Notes under the pieces: generated by a model | Database searches by the model: none | The model's input: only the letters and a program-made list of their open reading frames with translations | Told to the model about the DNA's origin: nothing | Position numbers and translations under genes: made by a program | NCBI GenBank assembly: GCA_027025255.1 | Contig: JALVRC010000041.1 | Coordinates: 1-6,485, forward strand | Direction: 5' to 3' | Length of the DNA stretch: 6,485 nucleotides | Source: Caldifarciminota bacterium | Lineage (GTDB): Bacteria > Hydrothermota > Tepidihabitantia > B3-TA06 > JALVRC01 | Part shown: positions 6,284 through 6,485 of the stretch, one piece after another | Layout: each line of letters begins with the position of its first letter | Position numbering within the stretch: the first letter of the stretch is position 1

Positions 6284-6485
6284 CTCTCCTTTGCAATGGG
6301 ATTTTTCTTATCACTAACTTTCTTAACTCTATCACTTATTTCTTTTGCAACCTCAGCAAACCTTCTTCCTTCAGAAGCGGAAACCCATGAAAAATTTACT
6401 CTTTCAGGCTCAATACCAATATACTCAAGTAAATTCTTTATAACATAGAATCTTCTTCTTGCATAATAATTACCTGTTTGATAAT
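6280..6485 (-). CDS. flxD: MvhD/FlxD-like iron-sulfur subunit, C-terminal part (cut by window edge)
   Basis: The last 67 codons of a gene enter from the right edge and end at a TGA (6282-6280) overlapping the next start. The visible protein begins YQTGNYYARRRF and continues with LLEYIGIEPERVNFSW, then VSASEGRRFAEVAKEI. This is the typical C-terminus of methyl-viologen-reducing hydrogenase delta subunit MvhD, where a Cys-His-Tyr-x2-GNY-x-A-x-RR segment is followed by GIEPERV-x-(L/F)-x-W-x-SA-x-EG. MvhD-type proteins carry a [2Fe-2S] cluster and deliver electrons to the flavin subunit HdrA. Its presence links the whole minus-strand operon to an HdrA-like electron-bifurcating complex. The cluster-binding cysteines lie beyond the window, so their presence cannot be checked here, and a fusion to HdrA upstream is possible. 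Confidence 0.85.
   Translation of the reverse strand, partial: YQTGNYYARRRFYVIKNLLEYIGIEPERVNFSWVSASEGRRFAEVAKEISDRVKKVSDKKNPIAKER
6286..6292 (-). promoter_or_regulatory. Ribosome binding site of the FlxC-like gene
   Basis: On the minus strand AAAGGAG ends two bases before the ATG at 6283 and five before the ATG at 6280. The spacing argues for the second ATG, which would give a one-base TGATG overlap with the MvhD stop. Confidence 0.6.

Noticed and set aside
1..6485. tRNA, rRNA, CRISPR repeats, insertion sequence ends
   Set aside because: Scanned by eye on both strands; no regularly spaced repeats, cloverleaf-like GC-rich segments or transposase-like frames were seen.

Overview
The window comes from an AT-rich genome, roughly one third G+C by eye. 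It is almost certainly bacterial: near-perfect TAAAGGAGGT ribosome binding sites precede two genes, and the genes overlap in tight operons. Iron-sulfur electron-transfer subunits of the Flx/Hdr type point to a strict anaerobe. The phylum cannot be fixed from these genes.

Left part, + strand (1-883): the 3' end of a divergent gene resembling the uracil-DNA glycosylase superfamily is followed by a small PAP2-type membrane phosphatase with all three catalytic motifs. The PAP2 reading frame runs about 100 bases upstream of its first ATG, back into the preceding gene. That extra stretch reads like a genuine PAP2 N-terminus but has no ATG, GTG or TTG, so its start is a puzzle.

Middle part, + strand (884-3586): an intergenic region holds a candidate AU-rich terminator and a candidate promoter, then a two-gene operon. 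The first gene is an OPT-family transporter. The second is a type II pantothenate kinase that begins one base after the transporter's stop and has no ribosome binding site of its own. The pairing suggests uptake and phosphorylation of a pantothenate- or pantetheine-like compound for coenzyme A synthesis, but this is inference.

Right part, - strand (3593-6485): four overlapping genes are transcribed leftward. In transcription order they are the C-terminal end of an MvhD/FlxD subunit cut by the window edge, an FrhB-like double-ferredoxin protein (FlxC-like), an AsrA/HydB-like ferredoxin protein (FlxB-like), and an AsrB/HydG-like FAD/NAD(P) oxidoreductase with a C-terminal [2Fe-2S] motif (FlxA-like). 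Together they look like the NAD(P)H-oxidising module that feeds a heterodisulfide-reductase-like (HdrA) bifurcating complex. The HdrA, B and C genes would be expected beyond the right edge. The operon meets the kinase gene tail to tail with only six bases between stop codons and no recognisable GC-rich terminator.

No tRNA, rRNA, CRISPR array, insertion sequence or clear long repeat was seen.
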